A stretch of 64,000 nucleotides of DNA from Coccinella septempunctata (taxonomy: Eukaryota; Arthropoda; Insecta; Coleoptera; Coccinellidae), in the NCBI RefSeq assembly GCF_907165205.1, contig NC_058194.1, positions 2,852,824 to 2,916,823 on the forward strand. The letters run 5' to 3'. The notes under the pieces are model-generated. The model saw only the letters and a list, made by a program, of their open reading frames with translations, was not told the DNA's origin and did not search any database. Shown here one piece after another: positions 1-11,400 of the stretch. Position numbers and translations under genes: made by a program. Positions within the stretch are counted from its first letter, which is position 1. Each line of letters starts with the position of its first letter.

Positions 1-290
1 AGGCAGAAGAGCAAATAGGTCATTTTAGGGGGGTCTAACCCCTTGTTCATTTTTGACCCAAAAAATCGAGATTTTCGATATTAAGTTTTTGAGCTGGAAT
101 GGAAGCCTGATCAATGCTGATAACGAAACCAGAAATCCCAATTGGATCAGACGAATATAACAAGAGATATTGCAGATTGAAATTTTCAACTTTTGAAAAA
201 TGACATTTCCAAAATGAAAATCTGAACGGTGAGAGATATGCTTTCCGGAATGCTCTCAATGGATTCAGCTTATTTGAAAACCTATGTTTT
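1..290. repeat. 493-bp satellite, left fragment
   Basis: Satellite sequence running in from beyond the left edge. The window opens just inside the splice-acceptor-like site of a unit (cag followed by gcagaagagc) and continues through the 226-nt segment to gaaaacctatgtttt, where a miniature LTR element interrupts it. The same unit resumes at 1172 (ttttcatgataaactttg). The left boundary of the array is not in view. Confidence 0.95.
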
Positions 291-600
291 TTTGGCGGTA
301 TGTGCTGGGGTGAGTTCACGCCATTTGAAGATTGGCGTGCTCTTGGGGTGATTGTTTCGTCCCACTGCTAGGGTCGGACTCATCAGGTAGGTGCCTGCTA
401 TAAACGCCGGTTACGTCGAGGGTATAGAGTGTTGCGTCGCCGGTGGCGCCATCGTTTGGCGTATGCTGCACCGCAATAGACGTATAATCTACCCTGTGAT
501 CGCAACCGTCGTGCGCAGTGATGCCATCGTTTGGCTACCCTTGGTACCATCATGGTGAGATGAAGTATTCCTCTACCATGGGTACAACTACGCCGCCACA
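291..600 (-). repeat. TRIM 3' LTR
   Basis: 310-bp copy of the terminal repeat. It lacks about 50 bp that the other copy has after catcaggtaggt (positions ~913-962 of the right copy). It also differs near its inner end, with tattcctctaccatgg here against tattccacaacatgg there. The length and base differences say the insertion is not very recent, or that the two LTRs came from different templates. Confidence 0.8.
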
Positions 601-613
601 ACACTCCCCCACC
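601..613 (-). other. TRIM polypurine tract
   Basis: Minus-strand GGTGGGGGAGTGT directly upstream of the 3' LTR start. This is the expected place for the plus-strand primer of an LTR element. Confidence 0.65.
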
Positions 614-792
614 AGCGGCGCTGACTGGGGAAGCGATGCGATACGGTAGGCAGGGTACCGCCGTTTACGAAGATGGGAAAGGGCGTCTAGAGTAGCGTCA
701 GAAATACCAGAGATGGGAGCGTGCATTGTGAGCGAGCTATTGTCTCAACCGGTCTGGCCTTCTGGGATACGTCGTTAAGACGGACCTCCCTC
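614..792 (-). other. TRIM internal region, non-coding
   Basis: About 180 bp between the primer-binding-like site and the polypurine tract. A short minus-strand frame beginning MHAPISGIS is open into the LTR, but it has no recognisable Gag, protease or reverse transcriptase motif. It may be a remnant of a parent element's coding ends. Confidence 0.5.
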
Positions 793-810
793 ATCACGTC
801 GGGGTCACCA
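793..810 (-). other. TRIM primer-binding site
   Basis: Minus strand TGGTGACCCCGACGTGAT, one base inside the 5' LTR. It starts with the TGG expected to pair with a tRNA CCA end. The tRNA species is not assigned. Confidence 0.65.
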
Positions 811-811
811 C

Positions 812-1171
812 TTTGGCGGTATGTGCTGGGGTGAGTTCACGCCATTTGAAGAATGGCGTGCTCTTGGGGTGATTGTTTCGTCCCACTGCTAGGGTCGGAC
901 TCATCAGGTAGGTTAATGAACCCTAGCAGCTACCTACAACAATCGCCGAAGCAGCGTAGTTTGTGCCTGCTATAAACGCCGGTTACGTCGAGGGTATAGA
1001 GTGTTGCGTCGCCGGTGGCGCCATCGTTTGGCGTATGCTGCACCGCAATAGACGTATAATCTACCCTGTGATCGCAACCGTCGTGCGCAGTGATGCCATC
1101 GTTTGGCTACCCTTGGTACCATCATGGTGAGATGAAGTATTCCACAACATGGGTACAACTACGCCGCCACA
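812..1171 (-). repeat. TRIM 5' LTR
   Basis: 360-bp copy of the terminal repeat, beginning TGTGGCGGCG on the minus strand. The longer of the two LTRs. Its outer end abuts ttttcatgataaac, the resumed satellite unit. Confidence 0.8.
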
Positions 1172-4100
1172 TTTTCATGATAAACTTTGAAATATCTGAC
1201 TTTGTTTAAAATAAAATCGAATTAATTGTTTTTCCATTTTTCATTTTCCAGTTCACTTTGAACTGCTCTCTGGAGTGCAATTCTCTATTGAATCATCAAC
1301 TGTTAGGTTTGGTTGAATCAACAAAGTAAGTATCATACACTCCATATCCTAAGACAGTAGTTGAACTTCCTGATTTTCAGGCAGAAGAGCAAATAGGTCA
1401 TTTTAGGGGGGTCTAAGCCCTTGCTCATTTTTGACCCAAAAAATCGAGATTTTCGATATTTAGTTTTTGAGCTGGAATGGAAGCCTTATCAATGCTGATT
1501 ACGAAACCGGAAATCCCAATTGGATCAGACGAATATAACAAGAGATATTGCAGATTGAAATTTTCAACTTTCGAAAAATGACATTTCCAAAATGAAGATC
1601 TGAACGGTGAGAGGAAGGCTTTCGAGAATACTCGCAATGGATTCAGCTTATTTGAAAACCTTTATTTTCATGATAAACTTTCAAATATCTGACTTTGTTT
1701 AGAAAAAAAATCGAATTCATTGTTTTTCCATTTTTCATTTTCCAGTTCACTTTGAACTGCTCTCTGGAGTGCAATTCTCTATTGAATCATCAACTGTTTA
1801 GTTTGGTGGAATCAACAAAGTAAGTATCATACACTCCATATCCTAAGACAGTAGTTGAACTTCTTGATTTTCAGGCAGAAGAGCAAATAGGTCATTTTAG
1901 GGGGGTCTAACCCCTTGCTCATTTTTGACCCAAAAAATCGAGATTTTCGATATTAAGTTTTTGAGCTGGAATGGAAGCCTGATCAATGCTGATAACGAAA
2001 CCAGAAATCCCAATTGGATCAGACGAATATAACAAGAGATATTGCAGATTGAAATTTTCAACTTTTGAAAAATGACATTTCCAAAAAGAAAATCTGAACG
2101 GTGAGAGATATGCTTTCCAGAATGCTCGCAATGGATTCAGCTTATTTGAAAACCTTTATTTTCATGATAAACTTTCAAATATCTGATTTTGTTTAAAAAA
2201 AAAATCGAATTAATTGTTTTTCCATTTTTCACTTTCCAGTTCACTTTGAACTGCTCTCTGGAGTGCAATTCTCTATTGAATCATCAACTGTTAGGTTTGG
2301 TTGAATCAAAAAAGTAAGTTTTATACACTCCATATCCTAAGACAGTAGTAGGACACCCTGATTTTTATGCAGAGGAGCAAATAGGTCATTTTAGGGGGGT
2401 CTAAGTCCTTGCTCATTTTTGACCCAAAAAATCGGGATTTTCTATATTTAGTTGTTGAGCTGGAATGGAAGCCTGATCAATGCTGATAACGAAACCCGAA
2501 ATCTCAATTGGATCAGACGAATATAACAAGAGATATTGCAGATTGAAATTTTCAACTTTTGAAAAATGACATTTCCAAAATGAAAATCTGAACGGTGAGA
2601 GATCGGCTTTTGAGAATGCTCGCAATGGATTCAGCTTATTTGAAAACCTATATTTTCATATCAAACTTTCAAATATCTGAGTTCGTTTGAAAAAAAATCG
2701 AATTTATTGTTTTTCCATTTTTCATTTACCAGTTCACTTTGAACTGCTCTCTGGAGTGCAATTGTCTATTGAATCATCAACTGTTAGGTTTGGTTGAATC
2801 ACAAAAGTAAGTATTATACACTCCATATCCTAAAACAGTAGTAGGACACCCTGATTTGTATGCAGAGGAGCAAATAGGTCATTTTAGGGGAGGTCTAAGC
2901 CCTTGCTCATTTTTGACCCAAAAAATCGAGATTTTCGATATTTAGTTTTTGGGCTGGAATGGAAGCCTTATCAATGCTGATTACGAAACCGGAAATCCCA
3001 ATTGGATCAGACGAATATAACAAGAGATATTGCAGATTGAAATTTTCAACTTTTGAAAAATGACATTTCCAAAATGAAGATCTGAACGGAGAGAGATAGG
3101 CTTTCAGGAATACTTGCTATAGATTCAGCATATTCGAAATTCTTCATTTTCATGATGAACTTTCAAATATCCGACGTTGTTTGAATAAAAATCGAATTTA
3201 TTGTTTTTCCATTTTTCATTTTCCAGTTCAATTTGAACTGCTCTCTGGAGTGCAATTCTCTATTGAATCATCAACTGTTTAGTTTGGTGGAATCAACAAA
3301 GTAAGTATCATACACTCCATATCCTAAGACAGTAGTTGAACTTCCTGATTTTCAGGCAGAAGAGCAAATAGGTCATTTTAGGGGGGTCTAAGCCCTTGCT
3401 CATTTTTGACCCAAAAAATCGAAATTTTCGATATTTAGTTGTTGAGCTGGAATGGAAGCCGGATCAATGCTGATAACGAAACCAGAAATCCCAATTGGAT
3501 CACACGAATATAACAAGAGATATTGTAGATTGAAATTTGCAACTTTTGAAAAATGCCATTTCCAAAATGAAAATCTGAACGGTGAGAGATAGGCTTTCAG
3601 GAATACTTGCTATAGATTCAGCATATTCGAAAACCTTTATTTTCATGATGAACTTTCAAATCTCCGACGTTGTTTAAAGAAAAATCGAATTTATTGTTTT
3701 TCCATTTTTCATTTTCCAGTTCAATTTGAACTGCTCTCTGGAGTGCAATTCTCTATCGAATCATCAACTGTTCAGTTTGGTGGAATCGACGAAGTAAGTA
3801 TCATACACTCCATATCCTAAGACAGTAGTTGAACTTCCTGATTTTCAGGCAGAAGAGCAAATAGGTCATTTTAGGGGGGTCTAACCCCATGCTCATTTTT
3901 GACCCAAAAAATATCGAGATTTTCGATATTAAGTTTTTGAGCTGGAATGGAAGCCTGATCAATGCTGATAACGAAACCGGAAATCCCAATTGGATCAGAC
4001 GAATATAACAAGAGATATTGCAGATTGAAATTTTCAATTTTTGAAAAATGACATTTCCAAAATGAAAATCTGAACGGTGAGAGATAGGCTTTCCAGAATG

Positions 4101-4499
4101 CTCTCAATGGATTCAGCTTATTTGAAAACCTATGTTTTCATGATAAACTTTCAAATATCTGACTTTGTTTAAAAAAAAATCGAATTAATTGTTTTTCCAT
4201 TTTTCATTTTCCAGTTCACTTTGAACTGCTCTCTGGAGTGAAATTCTCTATTGAATCATCAACTGTTAGGTTTGGTTGAATCAAAAAAGTAAGTATCATA
4301 CACTTCATATCCTAAGACAGTAGTAGGACACCCTGATTTGTATGCAGAGGAGCAAATAGGTCATTTTAGGGGGGGTCTAAGCCCTTGCTCATTTTTGACC
4401 CAAAAAATCGAGATTTTCGATATTTAGTTGTTGAGCTGGAATGGGAGCCTGATCAATGCTGATTACGAAACCGGAAATCCCAATTGGATCAGAGGAATA
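1172..4499. repeat. 493-bp satellite, block 2
   Basis: About seven consecutive units, mixing two sequence types. Type 1 has ttcactttg and gttgaatcaaaaaag. Type 2 has ttcaatttg and gtggaatcaacaaag. The unit at ~3.87 kb carries a 2-bp insertion (aaaaaatatcgag) that recurs at ~7.16 and ~7.65 kb, so these units are related by duplication. The block ends at gaggaata, where mariner inserted into a TA. Confidence 0.95.
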
Positions 4500-4531
4500 T
4501 TAGGTTGGGGAAAAAGAAATCCATTATTTTT
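4500..4531 (+). repeat. mariner inverted repeat, left
   Basis: Begins TTAGGTTGGGGAAAAAG and matches the reverse complement of 5754-5785 over ~32 bp. The repeats are the binding and cleavage ends for transposase. Confidence 0.95.
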
Positions 4532-4576
4532 ACGTGAACTTCAAGACTTTAATTAACATGTTTTGCATTGTCCGAT

Positions 4577-5601
4577 TTAGGTCAAATATGCACCATTTTG
4601 TTCTATAATTTGTTGCCATTTTAATGGTAGCTTCATTATGCCTCTCTCTAAAAGTCTTGGTCCTTATTAGCGAAAAACTCCAGCAATTGATTTTCACACT
4701 CTTCCCTTGATGCCAATTTCTTATCACTAAAAAAGTTTTGCAATGCAAGAAAAAGATGGTAATCGCTTGGTGCGAGGTCCGGACTGTATGGTGGATGCAT
4801 CAAAACTTCCCAACCAAGCTCCTGGAGTTTTTGACGAGTCACTATAGAAGTGTGTGGCCTGGCGTTGTCCTGATGGAACACGACACCTCTTCCGTTGGCC
4901 AATTCTGGCCGTTTCTGGTCAATTGCTCGCTTCAGACGGTCCAGTTGTTGACAATAGATGTCTGAATTTAATGTTTGGCCATATGGAAGCAACTCGTAAT
5001 AAATGATTCCTTTCCAATCCCACCAAACGCAAAGCAGAACCTTCCTGGCCGTTAGTCCCGGTTTGGCCACCGTCTGAGCTGCTTCACCGCGCTTTGACCA
5101 CGATCGCTTTCGCATAATGTTGTCGTATGTGACCCATTTCTCATCCCCAGTCACCATCCGTTTAAGAAATGGGCCGATTTCATTACGTTTGGCCAAGGCT
5201 TCGCAGATGGAAATTCGATCCATCATGTTTTTTGGTGTTAATTGGTGTGGCACCCAAACATCAAGCTTTTTTTTGAACCCAGCTTTGTGCAAATGGTTTA
5301 AAACTGTTTTGTGGTCGATCTTTAACTCCTGGGCGATGCTACGACTACTAACATGCCGGTCCACTTCGATGATTTCAGTGACTTTGTCGACATTTTCGAC
5401 GACGGGCCTGCCTGTGCGAGGGGCATCCTTAACGTCAAAAATACCCGAACGGAATCGACGAAACCAAAATTGCGCGTAATTAGCTGTTACAGTATCGGGA
5501 CCATAAACACTATTCACATTTTCAGCCGCCTGACTTGCATTTTCGTCTTTATCAAAGAAAAACTGTAAAATGTACCGAATTTTCTCTTTGTTGACTTCCA
5601 T
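4577..5601 (-). pseudogene. mariner transposase, frameshifted near C-terminus
   Basis: DDE/D transposase that cuts and pastes the element at TA sites. The start chosen is the ATG at 5601, followed by MEVNKEKIRY. The open frame gives 317 residues. The N-terminal ~110 residues are the DNA-binding helix-turn-helix half. The linker motif WVPHQL is at 116-121. The catalytic triad is visible: D153 in TGDEKW, D245 in HQDNARPH, D280 in YSPDLAPSDYHLF. The last two are separated by 34 residues, the mariner D,D34D signature. The frame stops at TAG (4648-4650), but the normal mariner tail (GIMKLPLKWQQ and on) continues in the neighbouring frame to a TAA at 4577. One base is missing near 4650, so about 25 C-terminal residues are lost. 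Everything catalytic is intact; whether the truncated protein works is unknown. Confidence 0.93.
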
Positions 5602-5753
5602 CTTTAACGCCGTGTAACTCAGAACTGAATGGACAAAACAAAAAACTGCAAACGAATTCTTTTAGTGCGAACTGTTACCTTGACAACGAGCATAAATTTG
5701 AAGTTGTTTGATCGATAATTTACGAGATATCGATCACTACAGCCATCTACCGA

Positions 5754-5785
5754 AAAAATAATGGATTTCTTTTTCCCCAACCTAA
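5754..5785 (-). repeat. mariner inverted repeat, right
   Basis: Ends CTTTTTCCCCAACCTAA on the plus strand, the reverse complement of the left end. It is followed by the duplicated TA. Confidence 0.95.
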
Positions 5786-7803
5786 TATAACAAGAAATAT
5801 TGCAGATTGAAATTTGCAACTTTTGAAAAATGCCATTTTCGAGATGAAAATCTGAACGGAGAGAGATAGGCTTTCAGGAATACTTGCTGTAGATTCAGCA
5901 TATTCGAAAACCTATATTTTCTTGATGAACTTTCAAATATCTGACGTTGTTCAAAGAAAAATCGAATTTATTGCTTTTCCATTTTTCATTTTCCAGTTCA
6001 ATTTGAACTGCTCTCTGGAGTGCAATTCTCTATTGAATCATCAACTGTTTAGTTTGGTGGAATCAACAAAGTAAGTATCATACACTCCATATCCTAGGAC
6101 AGTAGTTGAACTTCCTGATTTTCAGGCAGAAGAGCAAATAGGTCATTTTAGAGGGGTCTAACCCCTTGCTCATTTTTGACCCAAAAAATCGAGATTTTCG
6201 ATATTTAGTTTTTGAGCTGGAATGGAAGCCTCATCAATGCTGATTACGAAACCGGAAATCCCAATTGGATCAGACGAATATAACAAGAGATATTGCAGAT
6301 TGAAATTTTCAACTTTTGAAAAATGACATTTCCAAAATGAAGATCTGAACGGTGAGAGGAAGGCTTTCGAGAATACTCGCAATGGATTCAGCTTATTTGA
6401 AAACCTCTATTTTCATGATAAACGTTCAAATATCTGACTTTGTTTAAAAAAAAATCGAATTTATTGTTTTTCCATTTTTCATTTTCCAGTTCAATTTGAA
6501 CTGCTCTCTGGAGTGCAATTCTCTATTGAATCATCAACTGTTTAGTTTGGTGGAATCAACAAAGTCAGTATCATACACTCCATATCCTAAGACAGTAGTT
6601 GAACTTCCTGATTTTCAGGCAGAAGAGCATTTTAGGTGGGTCTAAGCCCTTGCTCATTTTTGACCCAAAAAATCGAAATTTTCGATATTTAGTTGTTGAG
6701 CTGGAATGGAAGCCGGATCAATGCTGATAACGAAACCAGAAATCCCAATTGGATCACACGAATATAACAAGAGATATTGTAGATTGAAATTTGCAACTTT
6801 TGAAAAATGCCATTTCCAAAATGAAAATCTGAACGGTGAGAGATAGGCTTTCAGGAATACTTGCTATAGATTCAGCATATTCGAAAACCTTTATTTTCAT
6901 GATGAACTTTCAAATCTCCGACGTTGTTTAAAGAAAAATCGAATTTATTGTTTTTCCATTTTTCATTTTCTAGTTCAATTTGAACTGCTCTCTGGAGTGC
7001 AATTCTCTATCGAATCATCAACTGTTCAGTTTGGTGGAATCGACGAAGTAAGTATCATACACTCCATATCCTAAGACCGTAGTTGAACTTCCTGATTTTC
7101 AGGCAGAAGAGCAAATAGGTCATTTTAGGGGGGTCTAACCCCTTGCTCATTTTTGACCCAAAAAATATCGAGATTTTCGATATTAAGTTTTTGAGCTGGA
7201 ATGGAAGCCTGATCAATGCTGATAACGAAACCGGAAATCTCAATTGGATCAGACGAATATAACAAGAGATATTGCAGATTGAAATTTTCAAATTTTGAAA
7301 AATGACATTTCCAAAATGAAAATCTGAACGGTGAGAGATAGGCTTTCCAGAATGCTCTCAATGGATTCAGCTTATTTGAAAACCTATGTTTTCATGATAA
7401 ACTTTCAAATATCTGACTTTGTTAGAAAAAAAATCGAATTAATTGTTTTTCCATTTTTCATTTTCCAGTTCACTTTGAACTGCTCTCTGGAGTGCAATTC
7501 TCTATTGAATCATCAACTGTTAGGTTTGGTTGAATCAAAAAAGTAAGTATCATACACTCCATATCCTAAGACAGTAGTAGGACACCCTGATTTGTATGCA
7601 GAGGAGCAAATAGGTCATTTTAGGGGGGTCTAACCCCTTGCTCATTTTTGACCCAAAAAATATCGAGATTTTCGATATTAAGTTTTCGAGCTGGAATGGA
7701 AGCCTGATCAATGCTGATAACGAAACCGGAAATCCCAATTGGATCAGACGAATATAACAAGAGATATTGCAGATTGAAATTTGCAACTTTTGAAAAATGC
7801 CAT
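5786..7803. repeat. 493-bp satellite, block 3
   Basis: About four units between mariner and the BEL element. The part from 5833 to ~6400 shares rare variants (attgcttttcc, cctaggacag) with the part just right of the BEL element (13465-14040), so the two are paralogous at a distance of 7633 bp. One unit has a ~9-bp deletion at ~6630 (agagcattttagg). The block ends in GCCAT (7799-7803), the left target duplication of the BEL element. Confidence 0.95.
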
Positions 7804-8349
7804 TGTTGCGACCACGCAAGATTTTATCTTTCAATTATTAATTTGTTTTTTTTTCTATATAAATTTTGTTTTAAAATATTTTCCATTTTCAAATTCAATT
7901 CTCTTGTAATATTTTCCAAAGCTTTTCAATTCTTTTCAGTCAAAATCACCTAATTTTAAGTATGTTTCAATCCTCCCCCGTATATGCCTTCAAATTTCTC
8001 CTTCATCGATGTGAGAGGAATTCATATGTTCTAAAGACACATGTTAAAAAAAAAAACAATTCAATTCAATTCAAATTCAACTGCGAAGTACTTGTGCTCC
8101 AGTGTAATATATTTTCAATATTCTACATTCTTCACAATTTTCAAATTTCGACGACTTCAAACTGGAAGATTTTTCGGCATTCAAACCAGATATAGTGAAA
8201 CTCTGGCCAGAGCGTGAGTGAAACGAGTTTTCATCTAATTACGAAGATTCATCCAACACCCAAGGTTAAGTCCGGAAAAAAGGTAGGATTTGAAGGTATT
8301 TTTAAAAACTTGAGAAATTAAATACAGTCCACTTGATCTCAATCCTCCA
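7804..8349 (+). repeat. BEL/Pao 5' LTR
   Basis: 546 bp, beginning TGTTGCGACC and ending CCTCCA. It drives transcription of the element. A TATATAAA lies at 7856-7863. It contains a small caattcaattcaattc run and a homopolymer A stretch that differs by one base from the other LTR. Confidence 0.95.
7856..7863 (+). promoter_or_regulatory. Possible TATA box in BEL LTR
   Basis: TATATAAA about 50 bp into the LTR. The same motif is in the 3' LTR. Placement fits a core promoter, but no transcription start can be fixed from the sequence. Confidence 0.4.
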
Positions 8350-8353
8350 TATT

Positions 8354-8371
8354 TGGTCCAATTCGGGCACG
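8354..8371 (+). other. BEL/Pao primer-binding site
   Basis: TGGTCCAATTCGGGCACG begins 4 bp after the LTR end. It opens with TGG as expected for pairing to a tRNA 3' CCA. The tRNA is not assigned. Confidence 0.6.
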
Positions 8372-8402
8372 GATGCTTAATTTTGGGTGATTTAGTCACA
8401 AA

Positions 8403-11400
8403 ATGTCATCAGATGACCCTAGAGAATTAAGAGCTCTTTTAGATAACTTCGAAGAAAATAAGAGGGCACTGCTCAACTTAAACTTGAAAGATTTGTGGAA
8501 CTTTGTCACAATGCAGATGTTGATGAATCGTATTCATATTTCAATTGCTTCACGTTTCGAACTTTTTCATAATTCATCAAACATACCTACATATGAAGCA
8601 CTTCATGATTTTCTTTCTAAGCAGTGTCATGCTTTGGATAATGTGAATTTAGGAAAACCGTCCAAAGTTATTCGCAGAAATTACAGTGTCAAAAACACCG
8701 CCTCTGCTTCAGCATTCATTTCACAAGCCTCTAAGTCATCAACTCTTACATGTCATTTATGTCAATCGAATCATTTGGTGTACAAATGTCCAAAATTGCT
8801 TAGTGTGAATCCTCATCAACGAATGAAACTGATTCAGCGCGAGAGGTTGTGTGTCAATTGTCTCAACAAACACGCGACAGCTAACTGTCAGTCAAAAAAT
8901 ACCTGTTTTACATGTCATCAGCCTCATCATACACTTTTGCATGTAACTCAGACAAATATTTCCAACCTTCAAAATACTGCTGTTAATGCCAACGCTTCTA
9001 CTTCGACGCAAAATAATAAAGTTGCTTCAATCAATGCAGGATTTTTGTCCTCGGCTTCGAGTGTTCTTCTCGGTACAGCGACAATCAACATTCTAGACAA
9101 TTTTAATCGTTTTCAGAAATATCGTTGCATCTTAGATTCCGGTAGTATGACGTCGTTTATTTCCCAACTTTGTCTCCAAAAACTAGGTTTCCAAAGTAAA
9201 GATTTATCTATCAATCTAAATGGATTAGAATCAATGAGTACAGCTTCGAGACTTGGTTATGTTTCAATCTTTATAACGCCTTATTTCAATACAGACATTT
9301 CATTCGATATTGAAGCCATTGTCCTTAAAAGAATTTGTGATAATCTTCCTTCTTCACCCATTTCGTCTTCGTTTTCCTATACATCGAACTTAAATTTGGC
9401 TGATCCACAGTTTGCTCTACCTGCCCAAGTCGATTTGCTTCTTGGAGCTGATATTTTTTCGAAGATTATCTTAGATGGTCATATCACTGGAGCCTCTGGC
9501 GAACCTGATGCGATAAATACCAAATTAGGTTATGTTCTTATGGGTAAAGTAAACTCTTCTCTTCATAATCAGTCGGTTTCTTCATTCTTTTGTCAATCTT
9601 CATCTGAAGATCTTCATCTCCAAATTAAAAAGCTATGGGAGATTGAAGAAGTTCCCAACACATTTCCTGTTTCTCAGGAAGATGCCTTGTGTGAGCAAAT
9701 ATTTTCTGAAACTCACTCAAGAAATGCGGAAGGTAGATTTGTGGTGATGCTGCCATTTAAAATTTTTCCATCTCTTCCTCAATTTATTGGAATAAGAGAT
9801 CTTGCTCTACGGCAATTCAAAAATTTAGAAAAACGTCTTGTTAAAGATCCTTCTTTATATGATGCATATTGTTCCTTTATGAAAGAGTATCTGGAATTAG
9901 GTCATATGGAACCCTGTATTTGTTCTACCGATCCATTCAGTTATTATATTCCCCATCATCCGGTTTTGCGTCCAGATAGTTCGACCACAAAACTTAGGGT
10001 TGTCTTCAACGGTTCCGCTCATCCACCTGATCAACAATCCCTGAATGAAGCCCTCTTAGTTGGTCCTAAACTACAACAAGACCTAATTTCCATTCTTTTA
10101 TCATTTCGTATTCATGCAATAGTATTCACAGCTGATATAAAAATGATGTATAGACAAATTTCCGTTCACCCCGACCATTGCAATTACCAAAGAATATTTT
10201 GGCGATTTTCACCTGAAGAAAGTATTCAAGAATATCGTCTTCTCACTGTCACATATGGTTTAGGCCCTTCACCCTTTCTCGCAATTCGCACTTTGAATGA
10301 ATTGGCGAAATCTGAAAGCACAAAATATCCATTAGCTGCAAAAGCTATTCAAAACTGCACTTACGTTGACGATGTTGTTCATGGCGCTGCTTTATTGGAT
10401 GAAGCCTTATCTTTACAACAAGAACTGCAAAATCTTCTTGCTCTGGGTGGTTTCCACTTGCGAAAATGGACGAGTAATACTCCTGCCTTGCTGTCTCATT
10501 TACCTCCCTCTGACTTGAACCATAGTCCGCGTCACTTTGATGATGAAACTTCAGTTAAGGTTCTTGGGTTACAATGGAATCCCAATTCAGACAGTTTCAA
10601 ATTTTCAGTTGATTCAAGCAAGAGCGCTTGCACCAAAAGAAATATTCTCTCCCATGTAGCTCGTATATTCGATCCACTTGGTTTTCTATCTCCTCTAACA
10701 TTTCTTCTCAAATATTTGATTCAGAGAATTTGGCTTATGAAAATTGACTGGGATGATACCCCTTCTTCCGATATAATAAAATTGTGGCAACTTTATTTGA
10801 ACGAAGTTTCACACATTGAAGAATTAAGTATTCCCAGGCACATTTTGACTAGCGAGTCATCTTGCTATGAGTTGCATTGTTTTGGAGATGCTAGTGAACG
10901 AGGTTATTGCTGTGTCATCTATCTTCGGAGTTTCACATTGGATCAGGAGGTTTGTGAAGTTAAATTCGTTATTTCAAGAGCTAAAGTTGCCCCCACAAAG
11001 AAATTGAGTTTACCAAGGTTAGAATTGTGTGCTTCTGTATTGGTAGCTAGACTGGCAAAGCATGTCATTCAAAGTTTACAAAGTGAATTAAACATCAAGA
11101 AAGTGTCCTACTGGACAGATTCGACAATTGTCCTCAACTGGATTAAATCTTCTCCACTCAAGTGGAAAACTTTTGTTGGCAACAGAGTTGCCCTCATTCA
11201 TTCCAAGTCATCTCCTCATTCTTGGTTTCATGTTTCATCCTCGGAGAATCCCGCTGATGTTGGTTCTCGTGGTTCTCTTCCCAAGGATTTACTTCAGTGC
11301 TCCCTATGGTGGGCGGGTCCCACATTTCTTCGAAACCGTCAGTTTAAACCGGAAATTCAAGAATTCCCTGCTTCTTCTGAAGTATTTGCGGAAGAACGAC

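Larger units (their letters stand above)
291..1171 (-). mobile_element. Miniature LTR retrotransposon (TRIM-like)
   Basis: An 881-bp GC-richer block splitting one satellite unit. Two direct repeats (291-600 and 812-1171) flank only 211 bp. Read on the minus strand, the right copy starts TGTGGCGGCG and ends CCGCCAAA; one base later comes an 18-nt primer-binding-like site starting TGGTGACCCC. Just before the second copy is a purine-rich GGTGGGGGAGTGT. That order (LTR, PBS, short internal part, PPT, LTR) is the plan of a terminal-repeat retrotransposon in miniature, a class without coding capacity that depends on other elements' enzymes. Flanking TTTT on both sides fits a 4-bp target duplication, although the T-run makes the edge uncertain by a base or two. 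It could instead be a heavily deleted autonomous element. The parent family is not identified. Confidence 0.8.
4500..5785 (-). mobile_element. mariner DNA transposon
   Basis: A complete-length (1286 bp) Tc1/mariner element. Both ends carry a ~32-bp inverted repeat beginning TTAGGTTGGGGAAAAAG (4500-4531 and 5754-5785). The TA at 4498-4499 is duplicated at 5786-5787, and removing the element rebuilds the satellite motif gaatataacaag. The single gene, on the minus strand, is a mariner transposase with one frameshift near its C-terminus. With intact ends the copy could in principle still be moved by a transposase made elsewhere. Confidence 0.97.

Noticed and set aside
398..1158. Two arginine-rich minus-strand frames in the LTRs of the miniature element
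   Set aside because: They are the same LTR sequence twice, show no domain, and owe their composition to the GC-rich LTR.
2380..2405. Telomere-like ttttagggggg in every unit
   Set aside because: It occurs once per monomer, is not a tandem of a short motif, and varies in g number; it is not telomeric repeat.
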